A DNA stretch of 64,000 nt from Bacteriovoracaceae bacterium UBA4096 (GCA_002381945.1 DFXY01000043.1:14840-78839); one strand, 5' to 3'. Positions 1 through 9,029 are shown, counted from the first letter of the stretch. Program-made: numbers and translations. The notes: generated from the letters alone by a model not told the origin.

Positions 1-1310
1 GTTTCCAGATGATAATACCGGTATTTCTTTTTATTCGGTTTCCCCTCTTCAAACACCACTTGTGAAGCCGTTGGTGATAGACCCTGCCAGATCGCCACAT
101 CATAACATTCAAGCACACGCGGACGTTCTTTCATGTTCAAAAGATCTTTAAGTTTATGCAGCCCCATATAGACACTATCCGCATTAGCAATACGTATTCG
201 CTGGGACTCTTCAGCGTGCTTCCGGCACATTTCAATTAAGGGATAATACTTTTTGGAAAGTCCCAAAACCTTCATCTCTCCGAAGGTATTCAAAGCGATG
301 CTGACATCTTGAATTTCTTCTTCCTCAAAATCCAATACCAATATATCCGGATTCATCTCTTCAGGATCAGAGTAATACTGAACAATCTTCTGCAAAATTT
401 CATCGCTCAATTCTTCGATCAACTCCCCTTTCACAAAATGGAAATTCTTCTGTCCTAAAAGTAAACCGGAACGAATCATGTACAAGGAGATATCCACTTC
501 CTCATCACCATTCCAGTAAGACCAGACATCAATATTCTTATCGCTCTGAATGCTTTCAACTTTTTGGTCATAACTTTTTTGAAGAAAATCATCCAGAAGT
601 TGAATATGATCACGGATGATACCGGCCATTTCAAATTCTTCTCCCTCTGCATACTGAAGCATCTTCTCCTGAAGTTTTTGAATGGTTCTTCTGGCCTTAA
701 TGGGCCCTTGAAAAAAGCTCACAGCACTTTGCAAATCATTCTCATATTCGGCCGCTGAACGCAGCCCTACACATGGAGCACTACATTGTCTCATCTGATA
801 TAATAGGCAGGGAGTTTTCCTGGATTTGAATTCACTCAAGCTACAGTCTCTTAAACCAAATGATTTAGTTAACACCCGCATGATCATGGAGATATTAGAC
901 CCCGGAGGATAAGGACCAAATAACTCCTTCCCCTTGCTTCTCTTAGGTCGTCTGACGTATTCCAGTCGAGGAAAAGGCTCATTCCAATTAACCTGAAGAT
1001 AAGGGTAAGATTTGTCATCCCGCAGCCGGATATTATATTTAGGTGAATGTTCTTTAATCAGATTATTTTCTAAAACGTAAGACTCAGCGTCAGAGCGCGT
1101 AATGATAAAATCAAAATGATCAACATGACTGACCATGTAATCAGTCTTGTATCCTTTCACTGACTTATTAAAATAAGAGGTTACTCGCGCTTTAAGTTTT
1201 TTGGCCTTACCCACATAAATCACCCGACCATTTTTATCTTTCATTAGATAGCAACCAGGTTGCTGTGGCAGGGAGTTAGCTTTCTCGAGTAATTCTTCAG
1301 TCTTCTTCAT
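1..1310 (-). CDS. uvrC: UvrABC excinuclease subunit C, 5' part (gene runs off the window start)
   Basis: I translated this by hand from ATG at 1310. It gives about 436 residues and is still open at base 1. The N-terminus is a GIY-YIG nuclease domain (PGCYLM, then VIYVGKAKKLKARV, residues ~18-45, followed by LENNLIK). A UVR motif for UvrB contact lies at ~205-235 (QEKMLQYAEGEEFEMA). The RNase H-like endonuclease domain begins with ECYD and continues ASQVVFEEG, matching the family's ECFDIS and VVF motifs and keeping the Asp. UvrC makes both incisions in nucleotide excision repair with UvrA and UvrB. The 'DISH' stretch is unusual here (DVAIWQG). It is divergent from the zinc-ribbon gene at 1403. 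Identification is very secure; the C-terminal HhH region is outside the window. Confidence 0.95.
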   Translation of the reverse strand, partial: MKKTEELLEKANSLPQQPGCYLMKDKNGRVIYVGKAKKLKARVTSYFNKSVKGYKTDYMVSHVDHFDFIITRSDAESYVLENNLIKEHSPKYNIRLRDDKSYPYLQVNWNEPFPRLEYVRRPKRSKGKELFGPYPPGSNISMIMRVLTKSFGLRDCSLSEFKSRKTPCLLYQMRQCSAPCVGLRSAAEYENDLQSAVSFFQGPIKARRTIQKLQEKMLQYAEGEEFEMAGIIRDHIQLLDDFLQKSYDQKVESIQSDKNIDVWSYWNGDEEVDISLYMIRSGLLLGQKNFHFVKGELIEELSDEILQKIVQYYSDPEEMNPDILVLDFEEEEIQDVSIALNTFGEMKVLGLSKKYYPLIEMCRKHAEESQRIRIANADSVYMGLHKLKDLLNMKERPRVLECYDVAIWQGLSPTASQVVFEEGKPNKKKYRYYHLE

Positions 1311-1402
1311 AGAGGAGTTCACTTTACGTAACGATGTGCAATGGGCTACAATAGATGGGTTGTCGTTACTCTCTGATCTGATTCTAAATCAAAAGGAAAA
1401 AT

Positions 1403-1822
1403 ATGTCCCAGTTAACGGTAGGCAAGGATGTGCTTTCATACTGCACGAAATGTAAACTAAACCTTGGTCATACCATCGTTGCTATGAAAGATTCCAAGCA
1501 TATTGCTAAGGTAAAATGCAATACCTGCAATACAATGCAGGCATATAAAGATCCTTCAGTATCTTCTAAGCAAAATAAAACACGAACTCGTAAAACAGCA
1601 TCCGCTCCTTCTAAGGCCATTTCTGTTTCCGATCTGTGGATGGAGAAAATGTCGAGTACCAAGAAGAAATCTACTCCATACGCTATTGATGGAAAATTCC
1701 ATCAGGGTGATATCATCGATCATCTTAAGTTTGGTCCGGGTATCGTAGAAAAAGTGGTGGATGATAAAATTGAAGTCATCTTCCGACATGAAATAAAAAC
1801 ACTGGTTCATAACAAACCATAA
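1403..1822 (+). CDS. Small zinc-ribbon protein with C-terminal beta-barrel (CarD/Tudor-like) motif
   Basis: 139 residues. The N-terminus has two Cys pairs (CTKC at ~14-17 and CNTC at ~39-42), a likely zinc ribbon. A basic, Ser/Lys-rich linker follows (~50-95). The C-terminal ~40 residues (FHQGDIIDHLKFGPGIVEKV, ending VIFRHEIKTLVHNKP) match the short barrel found at the C-termini of UvrD-like helicases and CarD-like proteins, which contact RNA polymerase or nucleic acid. I infer a nucleic-acid or RNA-polymerase binding protein, but the exact role is unknown. The ATG follows AAAGGAAAAAT. It is transcribed away from uvrC and ends in a strong terminator, so it is probably monocistronic. Confidence 0.75.
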   Translation: MSQLTVGKDVLSYCTKCKLNLGHTIVAMKDSKHIAKVKCNTCNTMQAYKDPSVSSKQNKTRTRKTASAPSKAISVSDLWMEKMSSTKKKSTPYAIDGKFHQGDIIDHLKFGPGIVEKVVDDKIEVIFRHEIKTLVHNKP

Positions 1823-1851
1823 AAAAAAGGGAGCTTAAAGCTCCCTTTTTT
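1821..1851. terminator. Bidirectional Rho-independent terminator
   Basis: GGGAGCTT (1829-1836), one A, then AAGCTCCC (1838-1845) form a perfect 8-bp stem. Six T follow on the + strand, and eight A precede it, giving a T run on the minus strand. It sits between the convergent genes ending at 1822 and 1882 and can serve both. Confidence 0.9.
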
Positions 1852-1881
1852 ATTTCTACACGTAAGTCTCGTACAAAATAA

Positions 1882-3996
1882 TTAGTACATTCCGAAACTT
1901 CCGCCAATTCCAATTCCTACTTGTCCACTGAGGCCGATACCTAGATTAGATGGGTACATTCCAGCTTGAGTGTTGTAGCCACCATTGTAACCACCAAGTC
2001 CACCCATACCCATCTGGTAAGAGGCACCTTGCTGTTGCATCATACGGTCATAGTTAGCTGCTTGCTGACTTCCTGCCAGATCACCACCGAAACCACCACC
2101 AGCATATCCGCCAGCATAGCCTCCTGGGTATCCACCAGTGTATCCGCCACCATATCCACCACCAACTTGACCACCACCCATGTATCCGCCAGGATATCCA
2201 CCGACACCACCACCGACGCCACCTGCATAACCAGGGTATCCGCCGCCGATTCCACCACCGATTGAAATACCACCGACCATGCCGCCGCCAGGATAACCGC
2301 CGATTCCGCCACCGACACCACCGGCATAACCAGGGTATCCGCCGATTCCGCCACCGACACCACCAGCATAACCAGGGTATCCGCCGATTCCTCCACCGAC
2401 ACCACCAGCATAACCAGGGTATCCGCCGATTCCTCCACCGATTGAAATACCACCGACCATACCGCCGCCTGGATAACCACCACCGTAACCGCCTCCACCA
2501 TATGGATTATAGCCACCGTAAGGTCCCATCATCCCACCAATAAAGCCGGGAGTATAACCAGCGCCGTAGTATCCACCAAGGCCTGGATTTTGAAGACCAG
2601 CATAACCACCCAATTGGAACCCATTACAGTTCATTTGAGATTGTTGAGCTGGAGTTAGGCCTGGTAATTCATTCGAAGATAGATACTGCAAATAATTCGC
2701 TTGATTCAATCGACACTGCTCAAAGCCTGCTTCTGCAGCTCCGGCCCATGCCTCATTTGATCTTTGATAGGCCTTAGCACCTACATAGGCCGAACCAAAC
2801 TGCGCCAGTGGCGGAGCAATGGCACCTACTATTTCTGCAATTCCAGAAAGAGTACTTTGCTGACGAGATCCAACTCCGCAATTCACACAATTTTGAGTGT
2901 CATAACGGGCCGAGATTTCATTGTATTCGCTACCCATACAAAGTGATGGATTTCCACTTGAAGAGCAAAGGAAGCGCTTGTTAGCTTGCATCCATGCACT
3001 ACACTTATCGATATCTTTTTGTTTTGTAGAGTGACAGTAAGCAGGAAGTTGAACTCCTCCGCCAACTGATCCGCCAATGCCAATGCTTCCACCGACACCA
3101 GCTCCGCTACCACCAACGGCCCCGCCTACAGCGCCACCACCGATGACAAGTGTTCCACCGCTGCCGCTACCAGCACCGCCAGTTACAAGAGTCGTTCCGG
3201 TAGGACAAGAGGTCCCGTTAACATTAACAATGTTACCTTTGCCATCTTTACAGACAATCACACCAGTTTTAACAGTCACACCTCTTCCGAGATCTACACT
3301 GACATCACCGATGACTTTACCATCTTTACCGACCGGTAAAAATTCACGCTTAACTCGATAAACACCTGGATACTTCAAGAGACACTCAACACAGGACTTT
3401 CTTTCGAAGCCTGATTTCTTTTGAGTCCAAAGAGTTTTCCAATCACGCTTAGGTTTACATTCATTATAGCAAAGACTTCCTGGCAAAATTCGACCTTCGC
3501 CTTCAAGTTCTTCGCAGTAATAAGCATCACCAGAACCGGAACCTGAGCCAGAAGTCGCTCCACCGGCCGAACCCGAACCAGAAGTTGCGCCACCGGCCGA
3601 ACCTGAACCAGAAGCTGCGCCACCGGCCGAACCTGAACCAGAAGCTGCTCCACCAGTTGAACCAGAACCAGAAGTTGATCCTGAACCAGATGAGTTACCA
3701 GAACCGGCAGTATCGAAGTTCCCATCTACAACAGATTTTTTCACACAAACCCGTTTAGTGGCCTCAACGTTGGCCTCAGGACCTTTATCGCCTTCCTTTA
3801 GCTCATATTTGTCAGAGTTGGTTTTTTTACAGACGACTTGTCTGCAGTAATTCTCCCCTTCTTCCACCATGCTTCCCATGGAGTAAGAACCACCTTTGGA
3901 GCGACAGAATTCAACCGCCTCATCCGTGAAGGTGTCAGCAAATGCTCCCGTTAGAGGAAACATTAAGCCCAAGAAAAGAGGGATAAACTTATTCAT
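1882..3996 (-). CDS. Secreted glycine-rich repeat protein
   Basis: 704 residues. A Sec signal peptide (MNKFIPLFLGLMFPLTGAFA, cut before DTFTD) is followed by a Cys-containing region, a linker built from GSGSTGGAAS-type repeats (~100-155), a second Cys-rich region (CEELEG, CYNECKP, CVECLLKYPG, CVNCGVG) and a long Gly/Tyr/Pro tail (~460-704) made of units such as GGYPGYAGGVGGG. I recognise no enzymatic domain. The composition suggests a structural surface or envelope protein, comparable in style to glycine-rich matrix proteins. The repeats are near-identical at DNA level (2297-2440), so length variation between strains is likely. It is monocistronic and ends at the shared terminator at 1821-1851. 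Function unknown. Confidence 0.8.
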   Translation of the reverse strand: MNKFIPLFLGLMFPLTGAFADTFTDEAVEFCRSKGGSYSMGSMVEEGENYCRQVVCKKTNSDKYELKEGDKGPEANVEATKRVCVKKSVVDGNFDTAGSGNSSGSGSTSGSGSTGGAASGSGSAGGAASGSGSAGGATSGSGSAGGATSGSGSGSGDAYYCEELEGEGRILPGSLCYNECKPKRDWKTLWTQKKSGFERKSCVECLLKYPGVYRVKREFLPVGKDGKVIGDVSVDLGRGVTVKTGVIVCKDGKGNIVNVNGTSCPTGTTLVTGGAGSGSGGTLVIGGGAVGGAVGGSGAGVGGSIGIGGSVGGGVQLPAYCHSTKQKDIDKCSAWMQANKRFLCSSSGNPSLCMGSEYNEISARYDTQNCVNCGVGSRQQSTLSGIAEIVGAIAPPLAQFGSAYVGAKAYQRSNEAWAGAAEAGFEQCRLNQANYLQYLSSNELPGLTPAQQSQMNCNGFQLGGYAGLQNPGLGGYYGAGYTPGFIGGMMGPYGGYNPYGGGGYGGGYPGGGMVGGISIGGGIGGYPGYAGGVGGGIGGYPGYAGGVGGGIGGYPGYAGGVGGGIGGYPGGGMVGGISIGGGIGGGYPGYAGGVGGGVGGYPGGYMGGGQVGGGYGGGYTGGYPGGYAGGYAGGGFGGDLAGSQQAANYDRMMQQQGASYQMGMGGLGGYNGGYNTQAGMYPSNLGIGLSGQVGIGIGGSFGMY
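2297..2440. repeat. 42-bp in-frame tandem repeats inside the glycine-rich gene
   Basis: Units begin at 2297, 2339 and 2381, with a partial one at 2423. Each encodes a 14-residue IGGYPGYAGGVGGG unit, with only a few third-position changes between copies. A near relative of the unit recurs at about 2180-2290. The frame is preserved throughout, so this is a coding minisatellite. Confidence 0.85.
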
Positions 3997-4174
3997 AGTG
4001 TCCTACCCAATATTGATCTCCCTACCCGGGGAGAATTCTAATTAACATGATAACACTTGATCAGAATGGGACTATGTTAGGCAAAATTGTCCAACCTAGG
4101 GGCCCACGACGTTTCACTATCGGAAGAAATCAGAAGAAACTTTAGCTTTACCTATGCTATAGTCTCGGGCAGTT

Positions 4175-4774
4175 ATGGATATTTTTTCGAACCATATATT
4201 TGACTGGCTAATGCTCCTGGGGGTTCTGGGAGCCGCTTTTTATACCTTAAAAGTTATCGGACAAGAAAAGACCACCTTTAAGGAAGAGTCTTATGAGGTT
4301 CAATTTGGCAACCTCTCCCTTGATATTCCCAGCTGGTGGACCTTAGTTGAGCAGAACAATACACAACTGCGTTTTGAGCGGACTGACACTAAGTACGAAT
4401 GGTACGCCCTTTATACCTACATTCCCGATCATCAGGGAAAAAGCATGCCTGACCTTCTGGAAGACAAACTGAATTTGGAAAAAATTGAATTTGATATGGA
4501 TGTGGTGTTTGAAACTGATTCAAGGGTGGCATTTAGAGATCCCAAGATTCAGGAGTATTTTCAGGAAATGATCAGGGTTGAAGGAAAAGGTTCTAAAAAT
4601 GAAGTGGACCGGATTTATTACGATATTTATTTAATGAGAGGACTAGATGACTCTGGTTATTTTATCTTTGAAAGTAAGAGTTCAGTTTTAAACGGAGCAC
4701 TTGAAGGCCCCTATTTTGAAGAGAGCCTTGCCTGCTTAAGTTTCATCCGTGAATCCCAAGCAGGAAAAGCTTAA
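4175..4774 (+). CDS. Membrane-anchored hypothetical protein
   Basis: 199 residues. One N-terminal membrane helix (IFDWLMLLGVLGAAFYTLKVI, ~8-28) is followed by a soluble alpha/beta-looking domain rich in aromatic and charged residues (NLSLDIPSWWTLVEQ, then LRFERTDTKYEWYALYTYIP). There are no Cys clusters or catalytic motifs I recognise. A TATAGT at 4158-4163 could be a -10 box and would leave a very short leader; there is no good Shine-Dalgarno. Its stop overlaps the stop of the convergent gene ending at 4771. Function unknown. Confidence 0.65.
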   Translation: MDIFSNHIFDWLMLLGVLGAAFYTLKVIGQEKTTFKEESYEVQFGNLSLDIPSWWTLVEQNNTQLRFERTDTKYEWYALYTYIPDHQGKSMPDLLEDKLNLEKIEFDMDVVFETDSRVAFRDPKIQEYFQEMIRVEGKGSKNEVDRIYYDIYLMRGLDDSGYFIFESKSSVLNGALEGPYFEESLACLSFIRESQAGKA

Positions 4775-5214
4775 TTACGCTTAGGCGCAAATCCGCGAAT
4801 TTTATCAATAGTAAAATCAATCAACTCTTCATCAGAGGCAAAAACGTCTTCGATCAGATCATTTGAAAGAAGAAAGTTTTTTACACGGATAGCGATATTA
4901 TGGAGAGATTCCATAAGATAAAGCCCACCAATGTTCTCGCCATTGAATGACTTGATGATTTCTTTGCGAGCGTGATTGAACATTTCTGTTTCAGTAATGT
5001 CGCCAGGGATATCTTCGCCGAATTTTTCTTCAACTTCTTCAATCGCCTGCTCTTTAATGTTCTCGTCAGTCGCAAAACTTACACCATACTCAGTAGCAAG
5101 TGCTTCAATCAATTCAGCACGGCAGTCAGCAGCAAACTCGATCATCTCAGCTTGTTTGAGATGGTTAATCGTGTATGTGGACAGCGCTTTAAGCGTTTCA
5201 AAATCAGTTTTCAT
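4771..5214 (-). CDS. Conserved-looking acidic helical protein, possibly DUF507-like
   Basis: 147 residues starting MKTDFETLKALSTY. I chose ATG 5214 because AAGGAAG lies about 6 bases upstream; a longer in-frame start at 5274 has no ribosome site. The protein is almost all predicted helix and acidic (EQAIEEVEEKFGED, DLIEDVFASDEELIDFTIDKIRGF). The pattern of a small N-terminal helix and paired C-terminal helices resembles DUF507 proteins, but I cannot confirm it. It lies downstream of murJ in the opposite order (murJ is also on minus, upstream at 6853-5294, gap ~80 bp), so co-transcription is possible. Function unknown. Confidence 0.6.
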   Translation of the reverse strand: MKTDFETLKALSTYTINHLKQAEMIEFAADCRAELIEALATEYGVSFATDENIKEQAIEEVEEKFGEDIPGDITETEMFNHARKEIIKSFNGENIGGLYLMESLHNIAIRVKNFLLSNDLIEDVFASDEELIDFTIDKIRGFAPKRN

Positions 5215-5293
5215 CAAAACTTCCTTAAATAGGTATTTCAATAACAGGATAACTAAAAAGGCCTTGTGATACAAGATAAAGCGTTGATTTATT

Positions 5294-6853
5294 TTACTTT
5301 CGCTTTAACTTTTTTGAGATTTTCTCTAGAAGTGCGTTGACGGCGCTCCGCTCTCCCATCAGCAGTAAGAATGTTAGGTATAGAGTAGCAATTGCGAGTA
5401 TTTGAAGTCCTAAATATAAACATTTAACCAATAATGGTTGAGATAAGAAATCTACTTTAAGCAAGGTTTCCGCTATGATGGCGGATCCGAGCGTTGCTCC
5501 AACCACCTTAAAAATACGTTTGGAAAAGAAAAATCCCCAGGAAAGATTCAGGTCTTTCTTTAAAACCCAACTTTGAAAGGCAGAATTCACTAAGACTGAA
5601 AGGGTGGTTCCCAAGGCCAGGATTTTAAATCCAAAGAAAGGAGTCAGGAGTAAACAAAAAGCAATATTAAAAGCAATTGAGAATACAGAGGCCAGAACAG
5701 GAATTTTTTGACGATCAAGAGCGTAAAAAGTAGGAACCCAAATTTTATAAATTCCATAAAATGGCAGACCCAGGGCATACATTCTTAAGGCCTCGGCCGT
5801 CATGAGAGTGCTTTCCCTGGAAAACCTCCCCCGCTCAAAAATCAGATTCACAATTTCCTCGGATAAACAAAAGAGAATCACCAGCGCGGGCATGACCGTT
5901 AAAAAAGAAAGATAGTAACTCTGCTGTAAGGATGCCTTGGCACCCGCAATATCTTTTTTCTTCCAGGCCTCAGAGAAGTGAACCAGATTGGAATTACCAA
6001 TTGAAACCGAAAGTATCCCCACGGGAAGCTGAAATAATCTAAAACTATAATTAAGCCATGAAGTCGCCCCAATAATTGGAGTGGCGAGAATAGTGGTAAT
6101 CAATAAGTTCACCTGAGTCGCTGCAAAACCAATGAGTCCTGGACCTAAAAGTTTAAAAACTTTTGTTGAGCGCGGAGTCCAGAACTTTTTAGGCCACAGG
6201 GGTTTGAATCCTTTGCGCCAAATCAGTGGTAGCTGCACAATCGCCTGCATGAACCCGCCTAACATCGCCCCAATACCGAGAGAGTAAATCGGATGATACC
6301 CCATTTTATGAAGGACCCCTGAAAGTCCAATCATAGAAAGAATACTCATCACATTATAAGAAGCAGGGGCCAGTGCCGGCACAAAAAATATCTTCAGAGA
6401 ATTAAGGGCCCCCATGAATAGAGCCGCCAGGGAAACAAAGGTTAAAAAAGGGGCCATGATTCGGGTCAGATTAACTGTGATTTGAAATTTCTCAGGGTCT
6501 TTAATGAAAGCAGGAGCAAAAAGTGAAATCAACTCAGGAGCAAAGATCATGGTCGCAAGACAGATAGTACCGGTAATAAAAAAAAGCATCCAGAATAAGG
6601 CCCATAAAAGCTCGCGGGATTCATTTTGTGACTCTTGATTGGCCTCAACAAAGGTCGGGACGAAAGCAGAAGAAAAAGCGCCTTCAGCAAATAGATCACG
6701 AAGTAAATTTGGAATCCGGTAGGCCACCAGGAATGCATCGGTCACTCCGGAAGCACCAAAATAAGCTGCCATCACCTGTTCTCTGACAAGCCCCAGAATA
6801 CGAGAACAGAAAGTAGCAATGGCCATTTTAATACTGGAACGAATAACCGACAT
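5294..6853 (-). CDS. murJ: Lipid II flippase MurJ
   Basis: 519 residues from ATG 6853 (MSVIRSSIKMAIATF), chosen because AGGAGT sits just upstream; a start at 6913 adds 20 unlikely residues. It is a polytopic membrane protein of the MVF/MATE-like fold. The family signature is clear at the N-terminus: SRILGLVREQVMAAYFG, then TDAFLVAYRIPNLLRDLFAEGAFSSAFVP. These carry the conserved Arg and Asp of TM1-TM2. About 14 hydrophobic segments follow, the usual number and length. MurJ flips lipid II across the inner membrane for peptidoglycan synthesis. The gene is probably essential. Its likely operon partner is the small gene 4771-5214. Confidence 0.95.
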   Translation of the reverse strand: MSVIRSSIKMAIATFCSRILGLVREQVMAAYFGASGVTDAFLVAYRIPNLLRDLFAEGAFSSAFVPTFVEANQESQNESRELLWALFWMLFFITGTICLATMIFAPELISLFAPAFIKDPEKFQITVNLTRIMAPFLTFVSLAALFMGALNSLKIFFVPALAPASYNVMSILSMIGLSGVLHKMGYHPIYSLGIGAMLGGFMQAIVQLPLIWRKGFKPLWPKKFWTPRSTKVFKLLGPGLIGFAATQVNLLITTILATPIIGATSWLNYSFRLFQLPVGILSVSIGNSNLVHFSEAWKKKDIAGAKASLQQSYYLSFLTVMPALVILFCLSEEIVNLIFERGRFSRESTLMTAEALRMYALGLPFYGIYKIWVPTFYALDRQKIPVLASVFSIAFNIAFCLLLTPFFGFKILALGTTLSVLVNSAFQSWVLKKDLNLSWGFFFSKRIFKVVGATLGSAIIAETLLKVDFLSQPLLVKCLYLGLQILAIATLYLTFLLLMGERSAVNALLEKISKKLKRK

Positions 6854-7116
6854 AATACTCCTATGCAGGGTAGTTTCGCTCGAAGAAGAATTTTTGGAAA
6901 CACAAACATTCAAAGTTTTTCACTCAGGATTTGGTCCTATTTCGCCCCTACCACCCATAGGGGCAAGTCCTCAGAACTTCAGAAACAGTTGAGCAAGTCC
7001 CTTTTTGACTCTACTTCACTCTGTCTTTCTCTCTAAAAGAGATGAGTTGATGTTAGTGAAATTCTCGTTACAATCGTAGGGGCATAAGGAATCCTTAAGA
7101 TAAGCAGGATGCGAGA

Positions 7117-7160
7117 AAGGTCATCCGGATCTCTAGGATGGGGACGCTGTGGATGACCTT
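7117..7160 (+). promoter_or_regulatory. Structured 5' leader hairpin upstream of the 7227 gene
   Basis: AAGGTCATCC (7117-7126) and GGATGACCTT (7151-7160) are perfect 10-bp inverted repeats around a 24-base loop. A palindrome AAGGAATCCTT lies at about 7086-7096. The gene starts 67 bases further on, after a strong ribosome site. The stretch 6854-7226 otherwise holds no gene I can support. It may be a regulatory leader or a protein-binding site; no T run follows, so it is not a terminator. Confidence 0.45.
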
Positions 7161-7226
7161 CCAAACACACACACGGAATTAGATCGACAAGATGTCGTAT
7201 CTTTCGCGAGAGCAAGGAGGTCCCTT

Positions 7227-7571
7227 ATGTTTCTGGCCATCGCAGTGGAATCAAAACAGCACCCCAAAAATCAGAATGATTATCGAGTCTGGTATCTGGA
7301 GATCGACTCAAGCGGGCAAGTGGTCGGAGTCGGTGTCAAGACCAAACATGAAATGGTGGAGAACCTTTTCGATAATTATAGGAAGACTGGAAAATCCAAC
7401 TGGCGCGCCTTTCAAAAAGGGCATGAGAAATCAACACCAGTAGAAATTTTTGATTTTGTTTCGATGAACATGCATGAAAACACTCATTTCGGTAACTTGC
7501 CTTCTCTGAGTGAATTCCAGACTGTTCTCGACACATTGCAAAGTCGTTTAGAACTCAGATCGATAGCCTAA
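7227..7571 (+). CDS. Small hypothetical protein
   Basis: 114 residues starting MFLAIAVESKQHPKN. I chose ATG 7227 because AAGGAGGT stands 5-6 bases upstream; an in-frame start at 7149 would put that site inside the gene. The sequence has alternating beta-like and helical stretches (YRVWYLEIDSSGQVVGVG; EMVENLFDNYRKTGKSNWRAF), no signal peptide, no Cys, and no motif I recognise. It is followed by a strong terminator at 7607-7639 and preceded by a long structured leader, so it is a stand-alone unit between murJ and purA. Function unknown. Confidence 0.65.
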   Translation: MFLAIAVESKQHPKNQNDYRVWYLEIDSSGQVVGVGVKTKHEMVENLFDNYRKTGKSNWRAFQKGHEKSTPVEIFDFVSMNMHENTHFGNLPSLSEFQTVLDTLQSRLELRSIA

Positions 7572-7606
7572 ACATTATTCCTCCCAGGTGTGTTTAGGCC
7601 TTTCCC

Positions 7607-7639
7607 GGGGGAGAAATGGAAACATTTCTCCCTCTTTTT
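7607..7639 (+). terminator. Rho-independent terminator
   Basis: GGGAGAAATG (7609-7618), GAAA tetraloop, CATTTCTCCC (7623-7632), then TCTTTTT. A perfect 10-bp stem with a stable tetraloop. It separates the 7227 gene from purA. Confidence 0.9.
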
Positions 7640-7699
7640 ATTTGAAATCGGCCAGAGTATAGTGCTGCTTCCTCCCAAGAAAAAGAAAGGCTTATCACT

Positions 7700-8968
7700 A
7701 TGCAAACTATGGCGATTATTGGTGCTCAATGGGGCGATGAAGGTAAAGGTAAAATTACTGATCTTCTGGCCGAAAAATGCGACATGGTTGTTCGCTATCA
7801 AGGTGGACACAATGCCGGTCACACTATTTGGGTGAATGGCCAAAAAACAGTTCTTCACGTTATCCCAAGCGGAGTTCTGCATTCCCACTGCCTCTCTGTC
7901 ATCGGACATGGTGTGGTGCTTGAACCGGAAAACTTTCTCAAGGAACTTGCCACCATCAAAGGTGTAACCAACGTGACTCCTGAGAATTTAAAACTCTCCT
8001 CAGCTGCCACTGTTATCACCAGCTACCACAAGCTCTTAGATGCTGCCCGTGAGTCTCAAGGTCCGGAAAAAATCGGGACTACTGGTAAAGGCATCGGTCC
8101 GGCTTACGAAGATAAAGTCAGCCGTCGAGCTATTAAAGTTAAAGATCTTCTCGATAAAGACACTCTGGTTCGCCGCCTCTCCAGTGGTTACGCGGAAAAG
8201 GCCATCTTGTTTAAGCATCTTTACCAAATTGAAATTCCTGCCATTGAAGAAGAAGTGGAACGTCTGTACCGCTTCGGTGAATCACTTAAACCTTTTGTCA
8301 CTGACACCTTCAGTTTAATTGATGAAAAACTTTCTCAAGGTAAGCGTGTCCTTTATGAGGGCGCTCAGGGAATCCTTCTGGATATTGACTACGGTACATA
8401 TCCATATGTCACTTCTTCCTCCACTGCCGGAGCTGGTATTTATACAGGTGCTGGCATTCCGGGTAAAAAGCTCGAGGAAGTTATTGGTGTTGCGAAGGCC
8501 TACACCACTCGAGTTGGAGAAGGTCCTTTTCCAACTGAACTCTTTGATGAAATGGGTGAAGAGATTCAGATTAAGGGCAAAGAAATTGGAGCAACCACTG
8601 GTCGCAAGCGCCGCTGTGGTTGGTTAGATATCCCTCTTCTGCGCTACTCGGTAAAATGCTCACAGCTAACTTCAATCGCTCTGACTAAACTAGATATCTT
8701 GAGCAACTTAAGAGAGCTCAAAGTTTGTTACGCCTATGAAGTAAACGGTAAAGTGGTTGATTGCGCTTATCCTGGAATCAATCTCTACAATGCTAAACCG
8801 CTTTATAAAGAGTTCAAACCTTTCACAGATGACTTTGCTGGTGGAAAATCTTCCGCTGAGTTTGAAGCTTATTTAAGCTTCATACAAGATGCCTTGGGTA
8901 TCCCAGTGGGTATCTACGCTTATGGACCTGATCGAAGTCAGGTAATCTTCCTTCAAAAATACAGCTAA
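7700..8968 (+). CDS. purA: Adenylosuccinate synthetase
   Basis: 422 residues, the usual length. It joins IMP and aspartate using GTP, the first committed step to AMP. The N-terminus carries the GTP loop GAQWGDEGKGK with the catalytic Asp, then the catalytic His region YQGGHNAGHTIW. The IMP-binding stretch TTGKGIGPAYEDKVSRRAIKV, the switch GAQGILLDIDYGTYPYVTSS and the C-terminal GRKRRCGWLD with LTKLDIL are all present. The ATG at 7700 follows AAAGG. It has its own transcription unit after the 7607 terminator. A long hairpin (8977-9022) lies between it and the next gene. Confidence 0.97.
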   Translation: MQTMAIIGAQWGDEGKGKITDLLAEKCDMVVRYQGGHNAGHTIWVNGQKTVLHVIPSGVLHSHCLSVIGHGVVLEPENFLKELATIKGVTNVTPENLKLSSAATVITSYHKLLDAARESQGPEKIGTTGKGIGPAYEDKVSRRAIKVKDLLDKDTLVRRLSSGYAEKAILFKHLYQIEIPAIEEEVERLYRFGESLKPFVTDTFSLIDEKLSQGKRVLYEGAQGILLDIDYGTYPYVTSSSTAGAGIYTGAGIPGKKLEEVIGVAKAYTTRVGEGPFPTELFDEMGEEIQIKGKEIGATTGRKRRCGWLDIPLLRYSVKCSQLTSIALTKLDILSNLRELKVCYAYEVNGKVVDCAYPGINLYNAKPLYKEFKPFTDDFAGGKSSAEFEAYLSFIQDALGIPVGIYAYGPDRSQVIFLQKYS

Positions 8969-8976
8969 GCAAATCT

Positions 8977-9022
8977 TACCTTCTTCGTATGTCTTCAACC
9001 TTAAGACATAATGAAGAAGGTA
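8977..9022 (+). promoter_or_regulatory. Long intercistronic hairpin covering the ribosome site of the 9030 gene
   Basis: TACCTTCTTC (8977-8986) pairs with GAAGAAGGTA (9013-9022) and TATGTCTT (8988-8995) pairs with AAGACATA (9003-9010), an 18-bp stem with one small interruption and a 7-base loop. The 3' arm holds the AAGG of the ribosome site for ATG 9030. No T run follows, so it may attenuate or control translation rather than terminate purA. Confidence 0.6.
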
Positions 9023-9029
9023 GGATTTT

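Noticed and set aside
2297..2440. Possible CRISPR-like array
   Set aside because: The units are back to back without unique spacers and encode an in-frame Gly-rich repeat.
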